Part shown: piece by piece, positions 35,934-44,659 of the stretch
Numbering within the stretch: position 1 is the stretch's first letter
Layout: the number at the start of each line of letters is the position of its first letter
Origin: Mycolicibacterium gilvum
GTDB taxonomy: Bacteria; Actinomycetota; Actinomycetes; Mycobacteriales; Mycobacteriaceae
Assembly: GCF_900454025.1 (NCBI RefSeq)
Contig: NZ_UGQM01000001.1
Span: 2,790,001-2,854,000 of the forward strand
Direction of reading: 5' to 3'
DNA length: 64,000 nucleotides
The notes under the pieces: model-generated
Seen by the model: the letters and a program-made list of their open reading frames with translations, nothing else
Told to the model about the DNA's origin: nothing
Database searches by the model: none
Position numbers and translations under genes: made by a program

Positions 35934-37025
35934 TTGTGGCGGGCCGCTCAGGTGTTCCGTCTGCTCAGTTGCGTGTACGCGTTCGGATTCCAGCTGGCCG
36001 TCAACGCCGATCTCGAGTCGCCGGTCGCCGGCTGGGTGCTGTTCGGGGCCCTCCTCGCGTGGAGCCTGGCCTGCGCCGTGGCGTATCTGCAGGGCTTCGG
36101 ACGGCGGCTGTCCTGGGTGCTCGCCGAGGTCGCCGTCGTGATCGCCCTGGTGCTCTCAACCGAGTTCCTGGCCTCCGATCAGTGGGCGCTGGACAACCAG
36201 TCCTGGCCCACCACGCTGTGGGCGACCAACGCGACGATCTCGGCGGCGATCCTGTCCGGTCCGGTCGCCGGGATGCTCGCCGGCCTGGCGGTGGTGGCGG
36301 CCGGCGCCGCGCTGAAGGGGTACGTCAGCATCGACCTGGGCCGCAACGCCACGATCGTGATCGAGCTCGCCGTCGGTCTGGCCGTCGGCATGGCCGCCCA
36401 GACCGCGCGGCGCGCCCACGCGGAACTGGAACGCGCGACCCGGCTCGCGGCGTCCCTGGAGGAGCGCGAGCGGATCTCCCGGCAGGTGCACGACGGCGCC
36501 ATCCAGGTGCTCGCGCTGGTGGCGCGCAGGGGCCGCGAGATCGGCGGAGACACCGCGCAACTGGCCGAACTCGCCGGTGAGCAGGAGCGCGCGCTGCGCC
36601 GGCTGGTGAGCGCCGCCGACACCCCGCATCGCGCAGGCGCGACCGCCGACCTCGGCGCGATGTTGCGCAGCCGGGCCTCCGATCGGGTGTCGGTCAGCGT
36701 GCCGGCCGAGCCGGTGCTGCTGGACTCGGCTGTCGCGACGGAGTTCTTCGCCGCGGTGACCAACGCTCTCGACAACGCCGAGGCGCATGCCGGACCGCAC
36801 GCCCGCGTCTATGTTCTTCTGGAGGACCTCGGTGACTCGGTCACGGTGAGCGTGCGTGACGACGGAGTCGGGATCCCCGAGGGCCGGCTGGAGGCCGCGG
36901 TGGGCGAGGGGCGCGTCGGGGTGGCGAAATCGATTGTCGGGCGGATGAATTGGTTGGGCGGTCGGGCCGAACTCACGACCGGCCCGGGAGTGGGGACGGA
37001 ATGGGAATTGACCGTACCTCGGTGA
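35934..37025 (+). CDS. MacS-like membrane sensor histidine kinase
   Basis: A 363-aa kinase with five or six N-terminal membrane helices (residues 1-165), then a HisKA_3 dimerisation region with the phospho-acceptor His186 in RISRQVHDGAIQV and a degenerate HATPase domain (NALDNAEAHAG, DDGVGIPEG). The start is TTG 35934, 20 bp after the ABC ATPase stop; no ATG or GTG is available in frame. The 3' end overlaps the response regulator, forming a two-component pair. The stimulus is unknown. Location directly after the amino-acid importer suggests co-transcription but not necessarily shared function. Confidence 0.9.
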   Translation: MWRAAQVFRLLSCVYAFGFQLAVNADLESPVAGWVLFGALLAWSLACAVAYLQGFGRRLSWVLAEVAVVIALVLSTEFLASDQWALDNQSWPTTLWATNATISAAILSGPVAGMLAGLAVVAAGAALKGYVSIDLGRNATIVIELAVGLAVGMAAQTARRAHAELERATRLAASLEERERISRQVHDGAIQVLALVARRGREIGGDTAQLAELAGEQERALRRLVSAADTPHRAGATADLGAMLRSRASDRVSVSVPAEPVLLDSAVATEFFAAVTNALDNAEAHAGPHARVYVLLEDLGDSVTVSVRDDGVGIPEGRLEAAVGEGRVGVAKSIVGRMNWLGGRAELTTGPGVGTEWELTVPR

Positions 37026-37654
37026 TGGTCGTCGACGATCACCCCATCTGGCGCGACGCGGTTGCCCGTGATCTCGCCGACGACGGCTTCGACGTGGTCG
37101 CCACCGCTGACGGCGTGGCCTCGGCGAAGCGCCGCGCTGCGGTGGTGCGGCCGGACGTGGTGGTGATGGACATGCGGTTGGGCGACGGCGACGGCGCCCA
37201 GGCGACCACGGAGGTGCTGGCGGTGTCGCCGTCGTCGCGGATCCTGGTGCTCTCGGCGTCCGACGAGCGCGACGACGTGCTGGAAGCGGTGAAGGCGGGT
37301 GCCACCGGCTACCTGGTCAAGAGCGCGTCGAAACAGGAGCTCGGTGACGCGGTGCGCGCCACCGCCCAGGGTCGCGCGGTCTTCACTCCCGGGCTGGCAG
37401 GCCTGGTGCTGGGGGAGTTCCGCCGCATCGAGCAGAGCTCGCCGGCGGGTGCGGACGGGCCCACCCTGACCGAGCGCGAGACGGAGATCCTGCGCTACGT
37501 CGCAAAGGGGTTGACCGCCAAGCAGATTGCCTCGCGGCTGTCGTTGAGCCACCGCACGGTCGAGAACCATGTGCAGGCGACGTTCCGCAAACTGCAGGTC
37601 GGTAACCGTGTTGAGTTGGCCCGCTACGCGATCGACCACGGACTGGACGAGTAG
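37001..37654 (+). CDS. LuxR/NarL-type response regulator
   Basis: A 217-aa regulator. The receiver domain has acidic residues DD12-13, phospho-acceptor Asp57 in VVVMDMRLGDGDG and Lys in GYLVKSAS. The C-terminal LuxR helix-turn-helix is LTERETEILRYVAKG...SHRTVENHV. ATG 37001 lies within the kinase 3' end; GTG 37022 (a GTGA overlap with the kinase stop) is an alternative. It is the cognate partner of the upstream MacS-like kinase. Confidence 0.93.
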   Translation: MGIDRTSVMVVDDHPIWRDAVARDLADDGFDVVATADGVASAKRRAAVVRPDVVVMDMRLGDGDGAQATTEVLAVSPSSRILVLSASDERDDVLEAVKAGATGYLVKSASKQELGDAVRATAQGRAVFTPGLAGLVLGEFRRIEQSSPAGADGPTLTERETEILRYVAKGLTAKQIASRLSLSHRTVENHVQATFRKLQVGNRVELARYAIDHGLDE

Positions 37655-37689
37655 TAGTACTCATCCGTCGGCTGCGTTCGTCGGCGACG

Positions 37690-39504
37690 ATGGCGGACAT
37701 GACCGAACCGCACTCCGCCGTCATCGCCCGGCTCTCCGCGGATTTCGCCGCGATCTCCCACCAACTCACTCGCGTCTCCGGCGATCTCGCCGCGCTCGAC
37801 CGGATCCTCACCGACCGGGCGCCGGCCGCTGCGGCGCCTCGGCCGGCGCCCCAGCCCGCTGCGTACTGGCCGCAGTATCCGCCGCAGCCCGCCCCGTTCC
37901 GGCCGTGGCCACCGGCGCCGGCACCGGCACCGGCACCGACGCTGACACCGGCACCGCGCAAGGAACGTTCGGAGGGTTGGATCGGCAAGCTGCTGGCCGT
38001 CGCCGGTGTCGCCGTCACCCTGATCGGCGTGGTCCTGCTTCTGGTGCTCGCCGCGCAGGCCGGCATCCTGCGCCCCGAGTTCCGGGTCTCGGCCGGCGGC
38101 GCGCTGGCCGCCGCGCTGGTGGGTGCGGGATGGTGGCTCAACACCCGGCCAGGCGGCAGGGTCGGGGCTATCGCGCTGGTGGCGACCGGTGTCGCCGCGG
38201 CCTACATGGACGTCATCGCGGTCACGACGATCTACGACTGGGTGCCGGCGCCGGCCGGACTCGTGCTGGCCGCGGTGATCGCCGGCGCGGGGCTGACGCT
38301 GGCCCGCAGATGGGACTCCGAGCATCTCGGGCTCCTGGTGCTGGTGCCGCTGATCGTCTTGGCCCCGATCGTCACGGACGGGGTGTCCCTGCTGCTGGTC
38401 GGGTTCATGCTGGCGCTGGCGGCGGTGTCGCTACCGGTGCAGCTCGGCAAGGACTGGATCTGGCTGCATGCCGCGCGGATCGCGGCGGCCGTGCTGCCGC
38501 TGCTGGTGGCGCTGGCGGCCCGTCACATCGACTCGCGAGAGGACCTCTGGCTGGCCGGCGCATGCGGCATCGCCGCGGTCATCGCGTTGACCGCCGCGCT
38601 GATCCTGTTGCCCGGGACCGGGAATCGGGTCGTGATGGCCCTGTTGACGGTGGCCGGGATCGTGCCGGTGTTGTGCGTGAACCTCGCGGTGGACCGCGTC
38701 GTCGCCGCGTTGATGGCCGCCGCACTGGCCGCTGCGTTGCTCGCGGTGGCCCTGCTCGCTGACCGCCTTCCGGGGGTCGACGGAGTCGTTCGTCGCGTGT
38801 TCGCCGTGACATCGGCGATCGCTGCGCTGATCGCGGTGACGACCGCGTTCGACGGCAGGGTCGGCGGACCCGTGCTGCTGGCGATGGCGGTCGTGGTCGC
38901 CGTCGCGGTGGGACGGGATGCCGTCGGTCGTTGGGTGGCAATCGGATTCGCCGTCATCGGCGCCGCCGCCCACCTGAGCTACGCACCGCTCGCCGTACTG
39001 CTCCAACCGGTCGAGGTCAGCACCGCCACCGGGATCTCGACCCTGGTCTCCAGCCTGCTGCTGGCCACCGCCGCGGTCACGATCGTGTGGATGTGGGATC
39101 GCACCGAGAGCGCGCTGTGGGTCGGTGCGGCGGTGGTGACGGTCTACGCCGTCACGTCGTGCACGGTGACCGCGGGCATGCTCGTCATCGGGGGTGACGG
39201 CGGGTTCTACGCCGGTCACATGGTCGCGACGATCCTCTGGATCGCGATGGCCGCCGTGCTGTTCTGGTATGCCGCACGGTTGCCGCGCGAGGACCGGTCG
39301 GTGCCCCTGGGCGGCGGTCTGGGTCTGGTGGCGGCCGCGATGGCCAAGCTGTTCCTGTTCGACCTGGGGACTCTCGACGGCATCTTCCGGGTCGTCGTGT
39401 TCATCGTCGTCGGACTGACCCTGCTCGGCATCGGCGCGGGGTATGCCCGCTTGCTCGAGCGCCAGGACAAGCAGGCCGCGACCAGGACATCTGACACCAC
39501 ATGA
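37690..39504 (+). CDS. DUF2339-type polytopic membrane protein
   Basis: A 604-aa protein with an N-terminal amphipathic segment (AVIARLSADFAAISHQLTRV), a Pro/Ala-rich linker (residues 50-90) and then at least fourteen closely packed hydrophobic helices with very short loops. This arrangement is that of DUF2339 membrane proteins. ATG 37690 is used; ATG 37699 is possible. It lies 35 bp after the response regulator, so could be part of the same transcript. Function unknown. Confidence 0.85.
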   Translation: MADMTEPHSAVIARLSADFAAISHQLTRVSGDLAALDRILTDRAPAAAAPRPAPQPAAYWPQYPPQPAPFRPWPPAPAPAPAPTLTPAPRKERSEGWIGKLLAVAGVAVTLIGVVLLLVLAAQAGILRPEFRVSAGGALAAALVGAGWWLNTRPGGRVGAIALVATGVAAAYMDVIAVTTIYDWVPAPAGLVLAAVIAGAGLTLARRWDSEHLGLLVLVPLIVLAPIVTDGVSLLLVGFMLALAAVSLPVQLGKDWIWLHAARIAAAVLPLLVALAARHIDSREDLWLAGACGIAAVIALTAALILLPGTGNRVVMALLTVAGIVPVLCVNLAVDRVVAALMAAALAAALLAVALLADRLPGVDGVVRRVFAVTSAIAALIAVTTAFDGRVGGPVLLAMAVVVAVAVGRDAVGRWVAIGFAVIGAAAHLSYAPLAVLLQPVEVSTATGISTLVSSLLLATAAVTIVWMWDRTESALWVGAAVVTVYAVTSCTVTAGMLVIGGDGGFYAGHMVATILWIAMAAVLFWYAARLPREDRSVPLGGGLGLVAAAMAKLFLFDLGTLDGIFRVVVFIVVGLTLLGIGAGYARLLERQDKQAATRTSDTT

Positions 39505-39508
39505 GCTA

Positions 39509-39527
39509 ATCTGGACTAAGTCCAGAT
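39509..39527. promoter_or_regulatory. Fur-family-like operator over dps promoter
   Basis: ATCTGGAC-TAA-GTCCAGAT is a perfect palindrome with 8-bp arms. It overlaps a TANNNT -10 candidate (TAATCT, 39507-39512) and ends next to the RBS AAGGAGG at 39529-39535. The sequence resembles the FurA-box type GACTAA...TCCAGA seen upstream of mycobacterial furA. Repression by a Fur-type regulator (iron or peroxide) fits a Dps gene, but is inferred. Confidence 0.5.
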
Positions 39528-39541
39528 AAGGAGGCGTTGAA

Positions 39542-40045
39542 GTGATCATGGGAACAACATCGAAAACACGTCGTACCGAAGCCGAGGTCACCTCGTTCCA
39601 GGCATCACCCGAACTGAGCGCATCGCTACAGCAGGTGCTCGTCGACCTCATCGAACTGCACCTCCAGGGCAAGCAGGCGCACTGGAACGTGGTGGGCACG
39701 AACTTCCGTGACCTACACCTGCAGCTCGACGAGATCGTCGACGCCGCCCGGGAGGGCAGCGACACGATCGCCGAGCGGATGCGGGCTCTCGACGCGGTGC
39801 CCGACGGTCGCTCCGACACCGTCGTCGCCACGACCACCCTGCCGGAGTTCCCGGCCTATGAGCGCAACACCGGCGAGGTCATCGACCTCATGACGACGCG
39901 TCTCTACGCGGCGGTCGGAACGATGCGCGCCGCGCGCGGCCGGGCCGACGACGAGGATCCGATCACCGCGGACATCCTGCACCAGTTGATCGAGGGGCTC
40001 GAGAAGCAGGCGTGGCTGCTCAAGGCGGAGAACTGGAAGGTGTGA
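39542..40045 (+). CDS. dps: Dps family ferritin-like DNA-binding protein
   Basis: A 167-aa Dps: iron storage and DNA protection. Ferroxidase residues are in QAHWNVVGTNFRDLHLQLDE and REGSDTIAERM. The C-terminus KQAWLLKAENWKV closely matches M. smegmatis Dps2. GTG 39542 has a strong RBS; ATG 39548 is an alternative start. The N-terminal tail (KTRRTEAE) is basic. The gene's last 26 bp overlap the convergent cyclase gene. Confidence 0.95.
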   Translation: MIMGTTSKTRRTEAEVTSFQASPELSASLQQVLVDLIELHLQGKQAHWNVVGTNFRDLHLQLDEIVDAAREGSDTIAERMRALDAVPDGRSDTVVATTTLPEFPAYERNTGEVIDLMTTRLYAAVGTMRAARGRADDEDPITADILHQLIEGLEKQAWLLKAENWKV

Positions 40046-41294
40046 CGGCCCGGGCCCGGTGACCGACGAGGTACCAGGTGTGCATCGGGCCCTTGCCCTT
40101 GACGTCGATCAGCCCCCGCTCCTCCAGGACGAACGCATGCCGGAGGCGCTGGTAGACGTTGTCGGGCACCTGGATCCGGCCCTCCTCGTCGGTCGTCTCC
40201 ATGCGGGACGCGACGTTGACCGCGTCGCCCCAGACGTCGTAGAAGAACTTCTTCGCTCCGACGACGCCGGCGACGACGGGACCCATTGCCATGCCGATGC
40301 GCAACGGGACGTCGCGTCCGCGTGGATCTTTCAGGTCGGCGACCGCCTCGGACATGTCGAGGGCCAGCGTTGCGAGGGCTTCGAGATGGTCGGGGCGGGG
40401 CGTCGGCACCCCGCTGACGACCATGTAGGAGTCCCCACTGGTCTTGACCTTCTCCAGTCCGTGCCGGTCGACGAGGGCGTCGAGGTCGGTGTAGAGGAGA
40501 TCGAGAAACCGCACCAACTCGGCCGGCGCGGTGTCGCTCGCGCGCTTGGTGTAGCCCGCGATGTCGGCGAACAGGATCGACGCGTCGTCGTACTTGTCGG
40601 CGATCACGGTGCGCGTCGGCTCCTTGAGTCGTTCGGCGATGGTCGCGGGAAGTATGTTGGCCAGCAGGCGTTCTGAGCGTTCGTACTCGTTCTCCATGGC
40701 CGACTCCGCGCGTTCGATCTCACGCAGCGTGTACCAGATCGTCGCGACGATCATCACCGCCGACGAGGTGACCGCGCTGATGAAGCCGGCGGTGAGCGTC
40801 CACGAAGGACCGAGGCCACGGTCTTCGGGCACGGTCAACTCAAGAACGACGGTGATCACCACGCCGACGCCGGCGATGACCGCCGCCAACGCGACGCGCT
40901 CGATGCCGAGGACGAGCAGCACCAGAGACGCCGCGACCAGGAAGTAGAACTGCATCCCCGACCCCGTGCCGATCGTGTAACAGAAGAACGTCACCGACAT
41001 GTAGGCGAATGTCACGAAGGTCAGTGGCGCCAGCAATTCGCCCAGAGGGCACAGCCGGGGGATCCACAGGAACACGAGGGCGCACAGGACGTTGACGGCG
41101 CCCAACCACCACAGGGAACCGCCGAGGGTCAGCTGAAACGCCCCGAACGCCGCGGACACCGCCGCGGCGATCCAGCCGGCGATCATCAGGACGCTCTGAC
41201 GCCGCCCCACCCGGTCGTCACGGTGTCGGGTCGGAGACCAGCCGCGCTCGTCCAGGGCGACATCAGGCACGCACACCGGACGAACGTTGAGCAC
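40020..41294 (-). CDS. cya: Membrane class III adenylate cyclase (Rv1625c-like)
   Basis: Makes cAMP from ATP. Six helices occupy about residues 35-185, followed by a signalling helix (ERAESAMENEYERSERLLANILP) and a class III catalytic domain. Metal aspartates are in LFADIAGYT and SGDSYMVV. The adenine-specifying Lys is in VKTSGD, Asp in FYDVWGDAVN, and the transition-state Asn and Arg in DAVNVASRM, so all key residues are present. At 424 aa it is close to Rv1625c (443 aa). GTG 41294 is the start. The 3' end overlaps dps convergently. Confidence 0.94.
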   Translation of the reverse strand: MLNVRPVCVPDVALDERGWSPTRHRDDRVGRRQSVLMIAGWIAAAVSAAFGAFQLTLGGSLWWLGAVNVLCALVFLWIPRLCPLGELLAPLTFVTFAYMSVTFFCYTIGTGSGMQFYFLVAASLVLLVLGIERVALAAVIAGVGVVITVVLELTVPEDRGLGPSWTLTAGFISAVTSSAVMIVATIWYTLREIERAESAMENEYERSERLLANILPATIAERLKEPTRTVIADKYDDASILFADIAGYTKRASDTAPAELVRFLDLLYTDLDALVDRHGLEKVKTSGDSYMVVSGVPTPRPDHLEALATLALDMSEAVADLKDPRGRDVPLRIGMAMGPVVAGVVGAKKFFYDVWGDAVNVASRMETTDEEGRIQVPDNVYQRLRHAFVLEERGLIDVKGKGPMHTWYLVGHRARAVTPSSSPP

Positions 41295-41320
41295 TCCGAA
41301 AGGCTATCGCCGATCATCGG

Positions 41321-41394
41321 TGCCCTCGGTGAGATTCGAACTCACACTGGACGGGTTTTGAATCCGTTTCCTCTGCCAGTTGGGATACGAGGGC
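41321..41394 (-). tRNA. tRNA-Leu (anticodon CAA), short variable arm
   Basis: A 74-nt cloverleaf on the minus strand. The acceptor GCCCTCG pairs perfectly with CGAGGGC, discriminator A. T-arm is GTGAG-TTCGAAT-CTCAC. The anticodon loop TTCAAAA gives CAA. The anticodon stem has an A-C mismatch next to the loop. The variable region is only 5 nt (CCAGT), whereas Leu tRNAs normally have a long extra arm. CCA is not fully encoded. A 74-nt tRNA sits at the same place beside the cyclase gene in M. tuberculosis, to my recollection. Confidence 0.82.
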
Positions 41395-41483
41395 GTCGCG
41401 GCCACGGTAGGTGGCACGGCCTATCACCATAGAGGATGGCCCCGCGCTCGCCCATATCGCCCGCGGGCTTCACAATGTTCTCC

Positions 41484-42125
41484 ATGTCATCCGCTTCTGC
41501 GTCACCGTCGGACGCCGCCGCCACACCACATCGGGTCCTGATCGCCGAGGACGAGGCCCTGATCCGGATGGACCTGGCGGAGATGCTGCGCGAGGAGGGC
41601 TACGAGATCGTCGGTGAGGCCGGCGACGGTCAGGAAGCGGTCGACCTGGCCGAGTCGCTGCGCCCCGACCTGGTGATCATGGACGTCAAGATGCCGCGCC
41701 GCGACGGCATCGACGCCGCGTCGGAGATCGCGAGCAAGCGCATCGCGCCGATCGTCATCCTCACCGCGTTCAGCCAGCGCGAACTGGTCGAGCGGGCCCG
41801 CGACGCCGGCGCGATGGCCTATCTGGTCAAGCCGTTCAGCATCACCGACCTGATCCCGGCGATCGAGGTCGCGGTGAGCCGCTTCAGCGAGATCGCGGAG
41901 CTCGAGAAAGAGGTGGCGACGCTGTCGGACCGGCTCGAGACACGCAAGCTGGTCGAGCGCGCCAAGGGTTTGCTCCAGGCCAAGCAGGGGATGACCGAGC
42001 CGGAAGCCTTCAAGTGGATCCAGCGCGCGGCGATGGACCGGCGCACCACGATGAAGCGCGTGGCCGAGGTCGTCCTCGAGACCCTCGATCCCCCCGCGGC
42101 CTCGCCGGAGCCGGAGGCGACGTAG
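41484..42125 (+). CDS. pdtaR: ANTAR-domain response regulator PdtaR
   Basis: A 213-aa antiterminator regulator. The receiver domain has phospho-acceptor Asp67 in DLVIMDVKMP, and the C-terminal ANTAR RNA-binding domain spans about residues 140-200 (LVERAKGLLQAKQGMTEPEAFKWIQ). It is nearly identical to Rv1626 through the core. It works with the sensor PdtaS, not in this window, to bind nascent RNA. Starts at 41436, 41475 and 41484 are all possible; 41484 (MSSAS) is preferred because homologues have short variable N-termini. Confidence 0.94.
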   Translation: MSSASASPSDAAATPHRVLIAEDEALIRMDLAEMLREEGYEIVGEAGDGQEAVDLAESLRPDLVIMDVKMPRRDGIDAASEIASKRIAPIVILTAFSQRELVERARDAGAMAYLVKPFSITDLIPAIEVAVSRFSEIAELEKEVATLSDRLETRKLVERAKGLLQAKQGMTEPEAFKWIQRAAMDRRTTMKRVAEVVLETLDPPAASPEPEAT

Positions 42126-42202
42126 CGGGGCCGAACCCCCGCCGCCGGTTAAGTCTGCGTTTCCGGCACCGACTTTTTCCGTGTGACCTGGTTTATCCAC
42201 GC

Positions 42203-42227
42203 GACGCGTTTTCCAACAGCACGCGTC
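42203..42227. promoter_or_regulatory. Inverted repeat upstream of liv binding protein
   Basis: GACGCGT-N11-ACGCGTC is a perfect 7-bp inverted repeat centred about 125 bases upstream of the binding-protein start, in a 214-bp gap with no other recognisable gene. It could be an operator for the transporter operon. Confidence 0.3.
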
Positions 42228-42339
42228 AGCGCGGTGTGGCGGTTATGGTCGTCGGCGAAGCATCGCCGACGTGATCGGTCCCGGTAACCGGACGGACACC
42301 CGAAGATGCCAGAGCAGAACACTGAACCGGAGGTGGGAC

Positions 42340-43551
42340 GTGCGCGGTCGCGTGGCACGCAAGGCATTTGCTCTCGGGGGTGCGGGTCTGATTGCGCTGG
42401 CAGTTGCCGGCTGTAATCAGGGCTCACCGGAAGAGGATGCGGCGCAGACGAATCTGAAGATCGTCGAGAAGGTGCAGATCGACGAGGGCGGCGCCGAGGT
42501 CGCCGCCAGCACGGGCGCCGCACCCGCGGACCCCGCAGGCGACGGCAACGCCACCTGCCCGCCGGTGTCGATCGCGATGGCCGGCGCCCTCAACGGCCCC
42601 GACGCGGCCCTCGGCATCAACATCAAGAACGGTGTGCAGCTGGCGATCGACAAGCACAACGAGGCCAACCCGGGCTGCCAGGTGCAGCTCAAGCCGTTCG
42701 ACACCGAAGGCGACCCGCAGAAGGCCAGCGCCATCGCACCGCAGATCGTCGACGACCAGTACACGATCGGCCTCGTCGGACCCGCCTTCTCGGGCGAGAC
42801 CAAGGCCACCGGCGGCGTCTTCGACCAGGCCGGACTGGTCGCGACCACCGCGTCGGCCACCAACGTGACCCTGTCGGAGAACGGCTGGAAGACCTTCTTC
42901 CGCGGGCTGGCCAACGACGGCGTTCAGGGCCCGTCGGTCGCCAACTACCTGAAGAACACGCTGGGACACCAGAAGGTCTGCGTGGTCGACGACAGCACCG
43001 ACTACGGTCTCGGACTCGGACAGGCCGTCCGCGAGACCCTCGGCCCCGTCGCCGACTCGGCCTGCAACATCTCGGTGAAGAAGGGCGACAAGGACTTCTC
43101 CGCCGCGGTGACCCAGATCAAGGGCGCCGCACCGGATTCCGTGTTCTTCAGCGGCTACTACGCCGAGGCGGCGCCGTTCGTGCAGCAGCTGCGCGACGGC
43201 GGCTTCGAGGGCACCTTCGCCAGCGCCGACGGCACGAAGGACCCCGAGTTCGTCAAGCAGGCCGGTGAATCCTCCAAGGGCGCCGTGCTGGCATGCCCCT
43301 GCGGCCCGGCCACCGGCGCGTTCGCCGAGGAGTACACCGCGAAGTTCAACCAGGAGCCCGGCACCTACAGCGCCGAGGGTTACGACCTGGGCACGATCCT
43401 GCTCAAGGGCATCGACTCCGGGGCGATCACCCGGCCGGCGTTGCTCGACTTCGTCCGCAACTACCAGGGGCAGGGTGTGGCGCGCGAATACCAGTGGACA
43501 CCGGAGGGTGAGCTCACCACCACCCTCATCTGGATCTACGACGTCCAGTAA
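42340..43551 (+). CDS. Branched-chain amino-acid ABC transporter substrate-binding lipoprotein
   Basis: A 403-aa LivK-type periplasmic-binding-fold lipoprotein. The signal peptide ends in LAVAGC, with Cys25 lipidated. The mature domain begins VSIAMAGALNGPDAALG and has the type-1 fold pattern (GLVGPAFSGETKA, VCVVDDSTDYG, SVFFSGYYAEAAP). GTG 42340 is chosen over the open frame from 42271 because GGAGG lies 7 bases upstream and the signal peptide then has a normal length. A strong terminator-like hairpin follows, so it may be made in excess of the permease genes. Confidence 0.93.
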   Translation: MRGRVARKAFALGGAGLIALAVAGCNQGSPEEDAAQTNLKIVEKVQIDEGGAEVAASTGAAPADPAGDGNATCPPVSIAMAGALNGPDAALGINIKNGVQLAIDKHNEANPGCQVQLKPFDTEGDPQKASAIAPQIVDDQYTIGLVGPAFSGETKATGGVFDQAGLVATTASATNVTLSENGWKTFFRGLANDGVQGPSVANYLKNTLGHQKVCVVDDSTDYGLGLGQAVRETLGPVADSACNISVKKGDKDFSAAVTQIKGAAPDSVFFSGYYAEAAPFVQQLRDGGFEGTFASADGTKDPEFVKQAGESSKGAVLACPCGPATGAFAEEYTAKFNQEPGTYSAEGYDLGTILLKGIDSGAITRPALLDFVRNYQGQGVAREYQWTPEGELTTTLIWIYDVQ

Positions 43552-43557
43552 CGACTA

Positions 43558-43603
43558 GAGCGAAACGCGTCCGAGAGTTGTTGGCTCGGACGCGTTTTCG
43601 CTC
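43558..43603 (+). terminator. Hairpin between liv binding protein and permease
   Basis: GAGCGAAACGCGTCCGAG pairs with CTCGGACGCGTTTTCGCTC across a 9-nt loop: 18 bp with one bulged T. There is no long U-run, typical for mycobacteria. It would attenuate or process the transcript between the binding-protein and permease genes. Confidence 0.75.
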
Positions 43604-43648
43604 AGTCCACACTATTTCTCCGGTCCAGCTGAGGAGCTCCCCACGCCG

Positions 43649-44659
43649 ATGAACCTGGCCGCAAACATCAACTTCAATGTCGGTGCGCTGGTCGACAGCT
43701 TCTGGCAGTTGACGATCGACGGCCTGTCGTGGGGAGCGATCTACGCCCTGGTCGCCGTCGGGTACACGCTGGTGTTCGGCGTGCTGCGATTGATCAACTT
43801 CGCACACTCCGAGATCTTCATGCTCGGCATGTTCGGGGCGTACTTCGCTCTCGACGTGATCCTCGGCTTCACCCCGAGCGGTAACGCCTACAGCAAGGGC
43901 GTCGGCCTGACGATCCTGTACCTGGGCGTGGCCATGCTGTTCGCGATGGCCGTCTCCGGCAGCGCCGCAATCGGTTTGGAGTTCATCGCGTACCGCCCGC
44001 TGCGTAAACGCAACGCGCGGGCGCTGACGTTCCTGATCACCGCGATCGGGATGTCGTTCGTGCTGCAGCAGTTCGTGCTGTTCATCCTGCCCAAGATCAT
44101 CCCCGGCTACGGCGGGCCCAACGCGCAGCAGCCGATCGTGTTGGTGCAACCGAGGACCCAGTTCGAGTTCTTCGGCGTGGCCATCTCCAACATCACCCTG
44201 GTGATCATCAGCGCCGCGCTGGTGCTGGCGGTGCTCACCGACGTCGCGATCAACCGCACCAAGTTCGGCCGCGGGATCCGCGCCGTCGCGCAGGACCCGA
44301 CGACCGCCACGTTGATGGGCGTCTCCCGGGAACGCATCATCATGACGACGTTCCTCATCGGCGGCCTGCTCGCCGGCGCCGCCGCGCTGCTCTACACGCT
44401 GAAGGTGCCGCAGGGAATCATCTACTCGGGCGGATTCCTGCTGGGCATCAAGGCATTCTCCGCCGCGGTGCTCGGCGGGATCGGCAACCTGCGGGGCGCG
44501 CTGCTGGGGGGTCTGCTGCTCGGGGTCATGGAGAACTACGGGCAGGCGGTCTTCGGGACACAGTGGCGTGACGTCGTGGCGTTCGTGTTGTTGGTCCTGG
44601 TGCTGCTGGTCCGGCCCACCGGAATACTCGGTGAAAGCCTCGGGAAGGCACGCGTATGA
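43649..44659 (+). CDS. livH: Branched-chain amino-acid ABC permease (LivH type)
   Basis: A 336-aa permease with about eight helices. Hallmarks are GLSWGAIYALVAVGYTLVFGVL, LINFAHSEIFMLG, the cytoplasmic loop AVAQDPTTATLMG, and the C-terminal LGGIGNLRGALLGG. ATG 43649 has GAGGAG 14 bases upstream. It overlaps livM by 4 bp. Confidence 0.95.
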   Translation: MNLAANINFNVGALVDSFWQLTIDGLSWGAIYALVAVGYTLVFGVLRLINFAHSEIFMLGMFGAYFALDVILGFTPSGNAYSKGVGLTILYLGVAMLFAMAVSGSAAIGLEFIAYRPLRKRNARALTFLITAIGMSFVLQQFVLFILPKIIPGYGGPNAQQPIVLVQPRTQFEFFGVAISNITLVIISAALVLAVLTDVAINRTKFGRGIRAVAQDPTTATLMGVSRERIIMTTFLIGGLLAGAAALLYTLKVPQGIIYSGGFLLGIKAFSAAVLGGIGNLRGALLGGLLLGVMENYGQAVFGTQWRDVVAFVLLVLVLLVRPTGILGESLGKARV

